The notes: generated from the sequence alone by a model not told the origin. DNA of 64,000 bases from SMYC01 sp965197495 (GCA_965197495.1 OZ240210.1:8246001-8310000), one strand, 5' to 3'. Positions 28,664 through 38,107 are shown, counted from the stretch's first letter. Made by a program: numbers and translations.

Positions 28664-28791
28664 GTCTCGCACCGCTGAATGCAGAAGAGTATGAGCTCGA
28701 TGCCTACCTGGACCGCGTGCTCGTGGCGGGCTCGCTGGAAGAGATGGAGCTCGGAGTTCGAGCTGTCTTTGTGTTTTTGTGTCGAAGGATG

Positions 28792-30884
28792 CTATGAGCT
28801 CTTGCTCAAATAGCCCCGGAGCTCCACGAGCAAATGCTCGGCGTCCGGGTAGCGGTCGTCCGGAGACTTGGCGAGGAGCTCGAGGATCATGGCTTCCAAG
28901 CGTCTCGGCACCTTGGGCGCAATCAAGGAAGGCGGCGTGGGAGGCTCGGTATGTGTTTTCTGAGCGTCACGAGCGGGTTGTCGGCGTCGAACGGCCTCTG
29001 GCCCGTCATCATCTCGTAGAAGATGATGCCGAGCGAGTAGAGATCTCCCCGCGCGTCAGTGGTCTTGCCCTCGGCCGTTTCGGGGGCCACGTAGTTCGGC
29101 GTGCCGAGAAAGGCGCCCGTGGCCGTGAGATTTTGAAACCGCTGCGCGCGCGCGATCCCGTAATCCATCACCTTGACCATTCCATTCTCCATGATCATGA
29201 TGTTGGAGGGTTTGAGGTCCCGATGGATGACGCCCTTCAAATGCGCGTAGTCGAGCGCTTCGGCGATCTGGAGAATCACCGCCGCCGCTTCGCGAGGGTT
29301 TGACAGCTCGTGTTTCGTGAGTTTTTCTCGGAGCGTGTCGCCGTCGACGAGCTCCATCGTGAAATAGGGAACGTCGTTCACCTCTCCCTTCTCGAAGATT
29401 CGGATGATGTTCGGATGGTGGAGCGTTCGCCCGATGTTCGCCTCTCTGAGGAAGCGCTCGCGAAACTCTTCGTCCTCGAGTAGCGAGCTCAACGGCTTTT
29501 TCAGGGCGTATTGTTCTCCGTTTCTCTCCGCGAGATAGACAGACGCCATCCCGCCTCGACCCAGCCGCTTGATGAGCCGAAACTCTCCGAAGCGAGACCC
29601 CTGCGTCGTGTCCGCTGCAGCTTTCGTCAGGGTAGCGTCTCCTCCGCCCGCGGACGTCTTCGACCGCCGCGAGACGCTCGAGCGCTCCTTAATCGCCCCC
29701 GCGGTCAACGTGGCGAGGGTCTCCTCCGGAGCTTTGCGCCATCGGCTGAAGGCGAACACGAGCGCGAAGAAACCGAATGCCAAGCTATCGACGAGCCATC
29801 CACGGCTTAGCCCCTCTTCCGGCTCTTCGATGGCGACCGGTGTCGGCTCAACGGCCGCAACGGCCTCAACGGCCTCAACGGAACGTGCCGCTTCCGGAAG
29901 CATCTGCGCGAGTGTCCCCTGATACAAAGTCTCCCCTTCGGGCTCAATCTCGATATCTTCGGCGAGCTCTGCATAGCCTGTTCGCGACAGTCGGATCCGG
30001 TGCGAGCCGTCTGCGACGCCGCTACGCATCAGTCGGCCCGTTTTTGGGTCGGTGCTGCCGATGAGCTCGTCATCGAGATAGACCGACGTGCCGGGGGGCT
30101 CGGTCACGATGAGCAGTGACGGCAGCTCGATGCGAGGCTTCGGCGGCTCCGGAGCGGGCCGGCGCTCCGGAACAGGCGCCGGTTTGGGCTGGGGGAGAAT
30201 CAAGCGCTGGTTGAGCACGTTCGTCTCTCCCGCCTTCACGCGAACGGAGACGCGCTCGGGCGGGGCGCCTTCCTTACGAACCGTGATCTCGTATTCGCCC
30301 GCGTCGAGCTCGACCGTGAGAGGCGTAACTCCTAGAAAGCGGTCGTTCGCCAGAACGCTCGCACCACTCGTAGGCTGGCTCCGCACGACGAGGGTTCCGG
30401 TTCTCGGCACCACGGGCGGCGGCGGTATCGGAGCCGCGGTCTGCGTGGTTTTTGGAGGCTCGACTGCGGGCGGGGGTGGCGCGGTCAGCTGGGCGCGGGC
30501 CTCCTCTGCTTTGACCGCCTCGCGCCATCGTGCCTGCAAACGTGCCCTGGCATCCGTGGGCTCTTTGCCCTTCGTCTCCGAGCGTTCGAGCGCTGCCTCC
30601 GCGGCATCGAGATTACCCAGCGCGAGGTGGGCCTCCGCCAGTTTCAGATAGGGGTAGTATTCCTTGAGGCGGTTGGTTCCGTAGGTGATGAGGTTGGATC
30701 CCGGCTCCGGCCGTTTGCGAATCGTCTTCTCGAGAAGTGGGATGGCGCGTTTCGGCCTGCCTTTGGCGAGAGCTTCGACGCCGCGCTCGTAGTCGTCGAA
30801 CCACTCTGCAGACGCGGTCCCCGGAAGGAGCCAGAGCGCGCAGGCAAGACCTACCGTTACCAGGTGCGGACGAGCTCGGCTCAC
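28792..30884 (-). pseudogene. PEGA-domain Ser/Thr kinase with a C-terminal frameshift
   Basis: The gene begins at GTG 30884 with a signal peptide, then a short helical/TPR-like part, a Pro-rich linker and two PEGA domains (TLVVRSQPTSGASVLAND..., LLIVTEPPGTSVYLDDEL...). One membrane helix (SLAFGFFALVFAFS) precedes a C-terminal kinase domain (GRGGMASVYLAERN, VIHRDLKPSNIMI, VMDYGIARA, GTPNYVAPETAEG). This order puts the PEGA part outside and the kinase inside. Near 28950 a frameshift truncates the product after TLRKH; the true C terminus (APKVPRRLEAMILELLAKSP to YLSKSS) is intact in the next frame to the stop at 28792. Loss of the last kinase helices probably inactivates it. Confidence 0.8.
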
Positions 30885-30890
30885 TGTCGT

Positions 30891-31962
30891 CTACTCCGAC
30901 ACACCCTCGCTGTCATTGCCCGCGAAGAGCCCCCTGAAGAACGTGGCCAGACCGCCGTCATTGTCGAAGCGCAAGATAACGGAAGCGACGACGCGGTCCA
31001 CAGCCAAGGTCTCTGTCGGATGCTGTGCCGCTTCGGAACGGTTCAGCCGTTGCAATCCCAGAGCGACGTCACTCTCACTACGCTCGAAGGCGATGTCGAA
31101 AACAAAACGGTTGAAGTTGATGCCCGTGCCCACGGTGAAACCGCGAATCGTGCTCGACCCTCCCTCGATCGCATCGGTGAACGGGGACGTCGTTCGAAAG
31201 ACGCCGGCTCGCACGGGAATCACGACACCCGAGAATGCGATGAGATATTCCGCGCCTGCCCGCAACTGGCTCGAATCCGTTGTCGACGTCAAGGTTCTCG
31301 GAAGCAGATCGAAGAAGTTGCGATCGGTGAAGCCGCCGATCAAATTGCCCTCGGGATCAGTCGGAGTGTCCGTCAAGAGCGCCCCATCCGGAAGCTGCTC
31401 GATGGACGCCCGCGACCAGAGCGTCGTGCTGATGTCCGAGGCGAGGGTGAGTCCGTTGAACGGCCGGATCGCGATGCCGAGTCCGCCACCGCGGGGCCAC
31501 TCGAGGCGGCTCGTGACGCCGTAGCCTTGGAACTCGGGTAACGAGCTCGAACCGCTCGGCTCGAAGAACACAGACCGATCGATCTCGTCGAGACGGTAGT
31601 CGCCGCTGAACGGAAGGCGCAGCACGCCGCCCACGCTCACCCTCTTGTACTTCAGGAGAAATCCCAGGTTCAAATTGAACCCGCGAAGGCTCTGTACCTG
31701 CTCGAACTGCGTTTGGAGTCTCGTCTACCTAAACTGTGGCGGTCTCACCCTCGAGAGGATCCACTGAAATGGCAGGAGAGGCATTTTTTTCAAGAAAGGG
31801 CTTGACACGGATTAGAAACTCCATCCCAACGCCCCGCGCTCCGGCGCCAATGGGACTGAACGAGTTCCTGAGAACGATGTTTTGAACCGCTTGGGCGCGG
31901 AGCTCGATGGCCGCGGCAAGAAACAAAAAGATGACGCCGATGGTAGCCGCTGTTCGCTTCAT
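30891..31962 (-). pseudogene. FadL/OmpP1-family outer-membrane protein, split by an ISL3 fragment
   Basis: The N-terminal part (31962 down to 31783) has a good ribosome binding site (GGAGG, 7 bases), a signal peptide and AQAVQNIVLRNSFSPIGAGARGVGM, the usual FadL start. The C-terminal part (31717 down to 30891) is a run of beta strands ending VDRVVASVILRFDND and an acidic tail. A 65-bp ISL3 end lies between, and a central portion of the barrel is missing. FadL proteins import hydrophobic compounds across the outer membrane. The PEGA kinase starts 6 bases after the stop, so the two formed an operon. Confidence 0.75.
31718..31782 (+). mobile_element. ISL3-family element 3'-end fragment (copy E)
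   Basis: These 65 bases match the last part of the transposase gene and the right inverted repeat of the other copies, ending ATGGCAGGAGAGGC. The rest of the element is absent, so a deletion removed it together with part of the FadL gene. The outer flank is ATTTTTTT; a duplication cannot be tested because the other end is gone. Confidence 0.9.
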
Positions 31963-32363
31963 GTACACACCTCCGAAGGAATCCCTGCGATCCCCAGCAG
32001 TGCGGAGGCGGGTCCGTTTCTGTTGGGGGTCGCCAGGCGCTTCGTCGAGGTGGTCTCGAAGCGCGGCATCGGCACGACCTCCGTGCCGACCGCGCATGTT
32101 CGGCTGCGAAGCGCCTAACTGGATTCGCTTTTTGTGATGAATTCAATATGCCATAGGGGAGGGGAAAAGTCGTCCTGGACGCATTGCAGGAGGGGGCGGA
32201 TCCATGCGATCGAACAAGCCTGAATACTGCCTTCGAGGTTGCGGACGCGGCCGAAGTCCTCGCCCGAGGCGGACCCCATCAGTTTCAGAGGACGATCTGC
32301 TCGTCGAAGTCGAGCGTCTCGATGGACTCTGTCGCTCCAACGGCGCTGAGGTTGATCGGCAAC
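31963..32363. other. Non-coding stretch upstream of the FadL remnant
   Basis: The first 10-15 bases hold the FadL ribosome binding site (minus strand). The remainder shows no frame with recognisable protein similarity, no tRNA-like fold and no clear terminator. It probably consists of decayed sequence, since remnants of a HicB antitoxin and a CBM9-like gene follow directly. Confidence 0.4.
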
Positions 32364-32500
32364 CTAGACCGTAACCTCGACCTCTCGAAACGTTGGCTCC
32401 CGCGGTCTGATCTGCGACGACCGCGAGATATTCCTGGATCGCGTCCCGAATGTTTGCGAGTGCGTCCTCCTCGGTCTCACCTTGGGACCAGCATCGACGA
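32364..32500 (-). pseudogene. HicB-type antitoxin remnant
   Basis: On the minus strand, CWSQGETEEDALANIRDAIQEYLAVV is the characteristic HicB core helix. After a frame change near 32390 the sequence ends REVEVTV and a stop at 32364, a plausible antitoxin C terminus. The N-terminal strands are missing and no intact HicA toxin gene is adjacent. Confidence 0.6.
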
Positions 32501-32516
32501 TGCGGCTTTTCACATA

Positions 32517-32651
32517 CTACACACCGTCCCAGTTAAGGTCGAAAGACTGGCCTTCGTTGAAGCTCTGAGCGTCCATCTTCGCACCGAGGGGATTCGTCTG
32601 GAACATGTAGCTGTTGCGGCGGTCATGGAACGTGTCGAGGACGATGGCGAA
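32517..32651 (-). pseudogene. Fragment of a CBM9-like/DUF5916 gene
   Basis: The minus strand reads FAIVLDTFHDRRNSYMF then QTNPLGAKMDAQSFNEGQSFDLNWDGV, ending in a TAG where the family has Trp. This is the carbohydrate-binding domain core seen intact in the 15.3-kb gene. Only about 44 codons remain. Confidence 0.6.
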
Positions 32652-32672
32652 CGAGTCTTAGAGTGGACCCGC

Positions 32673-33356
32673 CTACCCTTCGAAGCGGTAGCCGAGGCCG
32701 TGGACGGTCACAATAAAACGCGGGGCGCGCGAGTCCGCCTCGAGCTTTTGCCGCAGCCACGCCACGTGGACATCGACCGTGCGGGTGCTCGGGATGAAGT
32801 TGTAGCCCCATACGGCGTCGAGAAGCTCATCGCGCGACAAAACATCCCCCCGATTCTCGATGAAGTGCTTCAATAGCGTGAACTCGCGCGCGGACAGTTT
32901 GACGGGCTTTCCATCGCGGCTCACGACGGCGCTCCGAATCTTCACCTCGACGTCGCCGAAGCGGTACGGGTCCGGAACCTGGCGCGCCGCCGGGACGCGC
33001 CGCAAGAGCGCTTCGATCCGCGCCAATAGCTCGGCGGATTCGAACGGTTTGGTCAGATAGTCGTCCGCGCCGAGCTTCAGCCCGACGACTTTGTCAGAGG
33101 TGCGGTCGCGCGCCGTGAGCATGAGGATGGCCGACGTCATCCCTTTTCTTCTCAAATCACGGCAGACTTCGAAGCCGTCCTTGCGCGGCAGCATGATGTC
33201 CAGGATGATGACGTCATAGGCGTTGTCGAGCGCGCGCTCGAGGCCCGTCTCGCCATCGGTGGCGCAGTCGACATCGTAGCCGACGCTCCCGAGGCGGTCG
33301 GTCAAAGCGAGTACGAGCCCAGGCTCGTCCTCGATCACGAGCACGCGGCCCGCCAT
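32673..33356 (-). CDS. OmpR-family response regulator
   Basis: The 227-residue protein has a receiver domain (phospho-acceptor Asp53 in VIILDIMLP, Lys103 in LTKPF, acidic pair in VIEDEP) and a C-terminal winged-helix DNA-binding domain (SAREFTLLKHFIENRGDVLSR, RTVDVHVAWLRQKLE). It starts 3 bases after the stop of the histidine kinase gene upstream on the same strand, so the two form a standard two-component operon. Target genes are unknown. Confidence 0.93.
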   Translation of the reverse strand: MAGRVLVIEDEPGLVLALTDRLGSVGYDVDCATDGETGLERALDNAYDVIILDIMLPRKDGFEVCRDLRRKGMTSAILMLTARDRTSDKVVGLKLGADDYLTKPFESAELLARIEALLRRVPAARQVPDPYRFGDVEVKIRSAVVSRDGKPVKLSAREFTLLKHFIENRGDVLSRDELLDAVWGYNFIPSTRTVDVHVAWLRQKLEADSRAPRFIVTVHGLGYRFEG

Positions 33357-33359
33357 GGT

Positions 33360-34982
33360 TCAGGCGCCCGCGGGCAAAAGGAGTGTGAAGCGGCTGCCGC
33401 CGCCTTCGGAGCTTTCGACCTCGATGGTGCCGCCGTGAGCGTCGATGACATGCTTCACGAGGCTCAGACCCATCCCGCTACCTTCGATTTGCTCGTCGCG
33501 CGCCTGCCGGCCACGGTAGAACGGCTCGAAGATATATGGGAGGTCGGAAGCCGGTATCCCCGGCCCGTGATCTTCAATCGCGATCTCGATCGCGGAGCCG
33601 TCCCGGCCCTCGGCGGCTTTCACGGACACCGAGATGCTCGCGGGCTTGTTGCTATGTTTGACCGCGTTGGCGAACAAGTTCTGCAGGGCCGACTTCAGCG
33701 CCGCGCCGTCGCCCATCACAGCGGGAAGCTCGTCCGGCATGTGCTTGACCACTTCGGCCCCCGACACGTCGCTCTCGCCGAGCGCCGCCTCGATGATCTC
33801 CGCGATGCGGACCGGTTGACGCTCCATGTCCTTGGCGGCCCCCGACTCGAGCTTGGAGTGCAAGAGCGCGCTCTCCACGACCTTCGAGAGCCGGCGGCTT
33901 TCCTTGTTGATCATCTCGCCGTACTTGCGCGCGGTCGGCAGATCGGAGACGACCGAGTCGGCGAGGTTCTCGCTCGCAACACCGATGACCGCGAGAGGTG
34001 TTCTGAGCTCGTGCGCGATGCGCGCGACATATTCCAGCTGCAAGCTAGCCCAGCGCTGCGAGCGACGTGTCGTGAGCACGAGGACCAGAATCGATCCCGC
34101 CAAGAGCATGAGAATCCCGAAACTGACCGCCAAATTGCGGGCCCGCATCGCGCCCACGGCCGCCGCGAGCGCTCCGGGCTTGTGCCGGATGTAGAGACGC
34201 CATTGATGCTCGGTCGCGGCCGTTGGGAGGGCCTCGATCCAGTCGAATCTGAAATCACGCGTGTGAAGCCCAAAAAACGGCATGGACGCGATGCCCTCGT
34301 ACGCGATGAGCTCCTCCGCCGACACCTGGGGGTCCGAAGTATGGAAAACATTGTCGCAGGCGTCGTAGCCAACCACGACGGCGTCGAAATCTATCGGCGT
34401 GTCAGCCGCGAAGAGGGTCACGCGGTCGGTCAAGAAGGGCCCGGCGATGACATCGAGGTCGAGCACTACGACAGCCCAAGGAACCGGCTCGGTCCCGTGC
34501 TGCGGCACCACGAGCGCGGACACAGCGACTTGCAGAGGATTCACGCTCCCGGGTACAAGAAAGACGTCCCGGACCGGCTCGAACTCGGCGGGCCAGTTGA
34601 TATCACGAAAAACCCCGGCATCGAGATCCACTTGCCGAATGATTGGTTTGGTCTCGGCGAAGACCTCGACCCAATAGACCGCTTTCACGAGCTCCGGATA
34701 GGGGAAGGACTGCGCCCACTTCTGGTAATCCGACGCCATGCTGCCGGCCCTGTTCTCGAGCTTCGTCGTCGGGACGTGCAAGGCTTGGTACAAGGTCGCC
34801 AGCTGGGCGTCGAAGTCGAACGAAAATCGGCGTGCGGCAGACTGCAGGTTTGCGCGCATGTGCTGCTGCTCGAGCCGCGAGATCTCTCCCAGCCAGTGAT
34901 ATTGCAGAGCCGCCAGAACAGGCAGAAGCGCGCCAATCACGACGATCAGCGCGATGGTGGAATACCTTGTCCAGAACTTCAC
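33360..34982 (-). CDS. Sensor histidine kinase
   Basis: The 540-residue membrane kinase has an N-terminal helix (IALIVVIGALLPVLAAL), a periplasmic sensor domain of about 230 residues with no recognised family, and a second helix (LAVSFGILMLLAGSILVLVL). HisKA (YVARIAHELRTPLAVIGVAS, phospho-His about residue 318) and HATPase domains (LQNLFANAVKHS, DHGPGIP, GSGMGLSLVKHVIDAHGG) follow. It precedes its response regulator with a 3-base gap. The stimulus cannot be inferred. No HAMP domain is evident. Confidence 0.92.
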   Translation of the reverse strand: MKFWTRYSTIALIVVIGALLPVLAALQYHWLGEISRLEQQHMRANLQSAARRFSFDFDAQLATLYQALHVPTTKLENRAGSMASDYQKWAQSFPYPELVKAVYWVEVFAETKPIIRQVDLDAGVFRDINWPAEFEPVRDVFLVPGSVNPLQVAVSALVVPQHGTEPVPWAVVVLDLDVIAGPFLTDRVTLFAADTPIDFDAVVVGYDACDNVFHTSDPQVSAEELIAYEGIASMPFFGLHTRDFRFDWIEALPTAATEHQWRLYIRHKPGALAAAVGAMRARNLAVSFGILMLLAGSILVLVLTTRRSQRWASLQLEYVARIAHELRTPLAVIGVASENLADSVVSDLPTARKYGEMINKESRRLSKVVESALLHSKLESGAAKDMERQPVRIAEIIEAALGESDVSGAEVVKHMPDELPAVMGDGAALKSALQNLFANAVKHSNKPASISVSVKAAEGRDGSAIEIAIEDHGPGIPASDLPYIFEPFYRGRQARDEQIEGSGMGLSLVKHVIDAHGGTIEVESSEGGGSRFTLLLPAGA

Positions 34983-35308
34983 GCCCCAATTCTAGCAGCC
35001 TGGCGAGCGGATGCCACCTCCCGTCCCGGCGATTTTACACCGTCTTAACACGTCCTTTTCGAAGCCTTAACCATTCGATGGCCCCGGTTCTCATATCGTT
35101 ACGCTCGGAATAGGAAGGCTAGGAGCGAGGGTGGCTCCGGGAAGGGTAGGACGTCCGGAAGCTCAGAACGGAGCCGCCCTCACGCTTTCTTCTCCAAAGT
35201 TTGCGAATTCTGCGGCGAAACGCCTGGAATGTCGCAACGCCCCTCTGTTTAATGACCGGGCGTTTCGCCGCAGATGATTTTCTCCCTCCCCAAGTTCCTT
35301 AAAGTTCC
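34983..35308. other. Intergenic region upstream of the two-component operon
   Basis: The region separates the histidine kinase start from the 3' end of a small minus-strand gene. The kinase promoter is expected here; an AT-rich stretch (GTGTAAAAT on the minus strand, about 35033-35041) is a weak -10 candidate. It also contains the inverted repeat listed at 35209-35274. Nothing else is recognised. Confidence 0.4.
35209..35274. repeat. Palindromic element with 16-bp perfect arms
   Basis: TCTGCGGCGAAACGCC at 35209-35224 is repeated as its exact reverse complement at 35259-35274, with a 34-base spacer. There is no T-tract on either side, so it is not a standard terminator for the gene ending at 35309. 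It could be a REP-like palindrome, a recombination site or an RNA hairpin. Confidence 0.7.
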
Positions 35309-35662
35309 TCAATTCCCTCGGGCAGATTGGATTTGTACGAGCTCTTGTTCCGCGGCGCGGCAATCCGCGAGCCCTCGTTTGCGATCGAGCGGCACCGCCT
35401 GTTCGTCGTCGGGGCCCGGTAAGGTCGAAACCGGATAGACCGCAATACCCTCGTTGCCGTCGGGAAGCTTCCGGTCGAGATAGAGGTCGCGCCCGTTGGC
35501 GCCCTTCGGCTCGACCACGCGCCCGTGCACGATCTCGAGGTCGAGCCACCACTTCTTCAAAGTATTCCGTTTGCCGTCCGCGAGTATGTCGAACAGATGG
35601 TCCCGGCCATGCTCAATGCTGAGCGTGAGATCGAGCAGTCTTGGAAAGCTGTGAGGCGTCAC
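35309..35662 (-). CDS. Small protein of unknown function
   Basis: The 117-residue frame (MTPHSFPRLLDLTLSIEHG...) includes LKKWWLDLEIVHGRVVEPKG and RDLYLDRKLPDGNEGIAVYPVS, which look like ordered protein rather than a random frame. No family is recognised. It overlaps the antisense small frame region only marginally. The surrounding 35-36.3 kb holds only small orphan genes and a methyltransferase remnant, as in an accessory patch. Confidence 0.45.
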   Translation of the reverse strand: MTPHSFPRLLDLTLSIEHGRDHLFDILADGKRNTLKKWWLDLEIVHGRVVEPKGANGRDLYLDRKLPDGNEGIAVYPVSTLPGPDDEQAVPLDRKRGLADCRAAEQELVQIQSARGN

Positions 35663-35686
35663 ATCGCGGATGAAAGGAAACTCAGC

Positions 35687-35893
35687 ATGAAGATTCCATC
35701 GCTCCCCGCCGCGGCATTTGAGCCGAGGCTCCCGAGAAGCGATCAGCTAGAAACCATCATCAGTCGGCTCGATGATATTGCTTCCACTTTGAAGGTGGTC
35801 GTTACTTTGTTGCAGACGGGATTGAATCGGAGGGTTCAGGCAGAGACGATTTCAACACCGGAAGAACGTCCAGAACTACCCTCAGAGCGGTAA
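35687..35893 (+). CDS. Small helical protein of unknown function
   Basis: The 68-residue frame starts at an ATG with GAAAGGAAA about 7 bases upstream. It contains SDQLETIISRLDDIASTLKVVVTLLQ, which is likely a coiled coil. No family is recognised. A competing minus-strand frame (about 35802-35966) overlaps it and cannot be ruled out as the true gene. Confidence 0.35.
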   Translation: MKIPSLPAAAFEPRLPRSDQLETIISRLDDIASTLKVVVTLLQTGLNRRVQAETISTPEERPELPSER

Positions 35894-36011
35894 TCTGCTC
35901 ATTAAATGTCGTGCCGCTGTTTTCACAAAACTCAATAATCGAATCGGCCAAGACGAGAGCTGGAAGACGTTCTGCCATGCGCGAATAATGGCATGGATCC
36001 ATCTCGCCGTC

Positions 36012-36050
36012 ATGAGGGGCATGAACAGCGCGTCCGTGGATCTGATCTAC
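36012..36050 (+). pseudogene. Trace of a DNA methyltransferase gene
   Basis: Thirteen codons read MRGMNSASVDLIY, matching the segment before the DPPF motif of the methyltransferase at 55-56.5 kb (LRGMNSESVDLIY). The match stops exactly where the catalytic DPPF should follow. It is too short for a functional gene but suggests a former methyltransferase here. Confidence 0.4.
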
Positions 36051-36063
36051 TCGACAGGGGCAT

Positions 36064-36312
36064 TCACTCTTTCCATCGGGCGTTTGCGGCTTTGCGAGCG
36101 ATTTCGGAGCGACGCCCTGGGCTCAGCTTCAAGGCCCTGGCGCGGCCCCCGACGACGCCTCCCTTGCGGGCGCGCTCCGTCAGCTTCGGATTCGTCGGCT
36201 TCGCTGGCTCAAGCGGTGTCCCGTCCAGGCGTTCGCCGATAACCTGCTCCAGGACGGAGCGGGCATTGACGGCAAAATCGTGATCCCTGGGAAGTCCTTT
36301 GCGTTTAGGCAT
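36064..36312 (-). CDS. Small basic protein of unknown function
   Basis: The 82-residue protein starts MPKRKGLPRDHDFAVNARSV and ends LSPGRRSEIARKAANARW, a C-terminal motif often seen in small bacterial hypothetical proteins. It is strongly basic and may bind nucleic acid; this is inference. The ATG at 36312 was preferred to one 36 bases upstream because the preceding residues look non-coding. Confidence 0.55.
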   Translation of the reverse strand: MPKRKGLPRDHDFAVNARSVLEQVIGERLDGTPLEPAKPTNPKLTERARKGGVVGGRARALKLSPGRRSEIARKAANARWKE

Positions 36313-36427
36313 GGTCGGGATACTGCCAGACGGAGAGGCCGGAATCAAGCCTGAATTTCAAAAGACCCCACTACCGGCATCTTTCGCGGTGAATAGCATA
36401 GGCCGCGAATGTAGTAGGATCCGAGTT

Positions 36428-37693
36428 TTGATTTTCTACGGTATAAGGCGCGCTCTCAAAAACCGCAGCTATCGACTCTACGCGACGGGAAGCTCGATCT
36501 CTCTAGTCGGTTTCTGGCTACAGAAAGTCGGCGTCGGTTGGCTCACTTGGGAGCTCACGGAGTCTGCCACGTGGCTCGGCATCATGGCGATGGCGGAGGC
36601 TCTCCCTGCGACTTTCCTCGCGCCTGTCAGCGGCGTCATCGCTGACCGCTTCGAGCGGATCCGGCTCATTCGCTGGACCCAGTTCGCGGAGTCCGTCCAA
36701 GCCGCAACGCTCGCAACGCTCGTGTTCACCGGTCTCGTACGGACGGAGATTCTGCTCGCACTCGTTCTCGTGCTCGGTGTCATCCAAGCTTTCGCGCAAC
36801 CGGTCCGCTTGTCTCTCGTCCCGAGCCTCGTGCGCCCCGAAGAGCTCTCCTCCGCGGTAGCCCTCAACTCGAGCTTGTTCAACTTGGCGCGCTTCATCGG
36901 ACCCGTGGTGGCCGGCTTTCTCATCGCCGCCTTCGGCGTCGCGGCCTCCTTCGCCGGCGCCACGATCTGTTTCGTCTTCTTTTTCGGAATCATGTTCCGC
37001 ATCGAGCCGCTTCGAAACGAGGTCAGAGAGCGCACCGAGGCCAGCCTCTGGACCGAGATCCGGGAAGGCTTTCGCTATGTCGCGACCCACCCTGGTGTCC
37101 GCTCCATTTTGATCTTGATCGTCGCTGCGACCGTTTTTGCACGTTCGTTCTTCGACCTCTTGCCCGCCTTCGCGGATCGGGTGTTCGAGCGGGGTGCTTC
37201 AGGCCTCGCGACCCTCATCGCCGCGATCGGCGTCGGGGCGCTCGTGAGCAGCCTCTGGCTCGCGGGACGCGGCCACCCGGCGGGCCTCACCCGCATCGGG
37301 GTTTCTTCGCTCCTCGTCGTCGCGGTGTTCCAAGCGTTCTTTGCGACGACGGATAACTTCGTGCTAGCGGTCCTTTGTATGGCGGTCATCGGGTTCGGTA
37401 CCGTGGCGACGAGCATCACGTGTCAAACGCTCATGCAAAACACCGTCGAAGGCCATATGCGCGGCCGGGTCATGGGTCTCTATGGCGTGGCCATTCACGT
37501 CAGCCCCGCAGCGGGCGCCCTCGCCCTCGGCGTGCTTTCCGAGAGCTTCGGACTCCAATGGACGGTCCTCGGAAGCGCTCTCGGTTGCGGTCTCGCGTGG
37601 CTCTGGGCGCAAGCACGCATGCATCGTTTGGCGACACTTCTCGAGCGCGACCACTTGTCAGAGGCTCGCGCCGAAGCTACGATGCGGAGCTGA
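36428..37693 (+). CDS. MFS transporter (EntS/MFS_3-like)
   Basis: The roughly 420-residue protein has about 12 hydrophobic segments and MFS_3-type motifs: VGVGWLTWELTESATWLG, GVIADRFERIRLI (motif A-like) and EGHMRGRVMGLYG. Members export siderophores, drugs or metabolites by proton antiport; the substrate is unknown. The start is uncertain: TTG at 36428 fits the family N terminus (IRRALKNRSYRLY) and has TAGGAT 7 bases upstream, whereas an ATG at 36311 would add 39 atypical residues. A broken second MFS gene follows. Confidence 0.85.
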   Translation: MIFYGIRRALKNRSYRLYATGSSISLVGFWLQKVGVGWLTWELTESATWLGIMAMAEALPATFLAPVSGVIADRFERIRLIRWTQFAESVQAATLATLVFTGLVRTEILLALVLVLGVIQAFAQPVRLSLVPSLVRPEELSSAVALNSSLFNLARFIGPVVAGFLIAAFGVAASFAGATICFVFFFGIMFRIEPLRNEVRERTEASLWTEIREGFRYVATHPGVRSILILIVAATVFARSFFDLLPAFADRVFERGASGLATLIAAIGVGALVSSLWLAGRGHPAGLTRIGVSSLLVVAVFQAFFATTDNFVLAVLCMAVIGFGTVATSITCQTLMQNTVEGHMRGRVMGLYGVAIHVSPAAGALALGVLSESFGLQWTVLGSALGCGLAWLWAQARMHRLATLLERDHLSEARAEATMRS

Positions 37694-37706
37694 AGGGAGA
37701 TTAGGC

Positions 37707-38071
37707 TTGTCCCAGAACTGGTGGGTCGTTTTCGCGGCGTTCCTCTGCCTCGTTTTCATGTTCGGAGTTCCCACGTTCATGATGCAATCCCCGTCATGTC
37801 CAAACATTGCTTCGGTCCCAAGGTGCTCGGACGAATGATCGGCGTCCTCACGGCGTGCGTGACCGTCGGTATCGCTGCCGGCCCACCCGTTATGGGCTAC
37901 CTTTACGACACGCAAGGGACTTACCGCTACGCCTTCATGCTTCTTGCCGTGATGAACATCGCCGCGGCCGCGGCGGTTCTCGGCGCCCGACCGGTCTATT
38001 GGGAAGAGAACATTCGCAAGCCCGCGCGAGGTGCTTCGGCCGATGCTACTCAACCGGAGCCGGTGCCCTGA
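37707..38071 (+). pseudogene. MFS transporter, internally deleted
   Basis: The 5' part reads LSQNWWVVFAAFLCLVFMFG then VPTFM, a first MFS helix. Near 37795 the frame changes and only the last helices remain (LGRMIGVLTACVTVGIAAGP, YLYDTQGTYRYAFMLLAVMN). Some ten helices are missing, so it cannot be functional. It lies 13 bases after the intact MFS gene. Confidence 0.7.
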
Positions 38072-38107
38072 GATTCGCGGCCGTGTCCTATAGAATGCGT
38101 CTCCATC

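Noticed and set aside
28666..28797. Open frame LAPLNAEEYELDAYLDRVLV and onward after the second decarboxylase
   Set aside because: It has no start codon and no recognised similarity, and it overlaps the kinase 3' end; it could be a remnant but is not supported.
29850..29885. Tandem CAACGGCCT repeats as a CRISPR or regulatory repeat
   Set aside because: They lie within the kinase linker and encode an Ala-Val-Glu repeat; too few and too short for a CRISPR array.
26532..31782. Inversion of 27.3-31.7 kb by recombination between ISL3 copy A and fragment E
   Set aside because: The exchanged flanks would have to match after inversion (TTTTTTTG complement versus ATTTTTTT) and they do not; copy E also lacks the needed left end.
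35802..35966. Minus-strand frame MAERLPALVLADSIIEFCEN overlapping the small plus-strand gene
   Set aside because: Either strand could be coding; the plus frame has the better ribosome binding site. Neither has recognisable homology.
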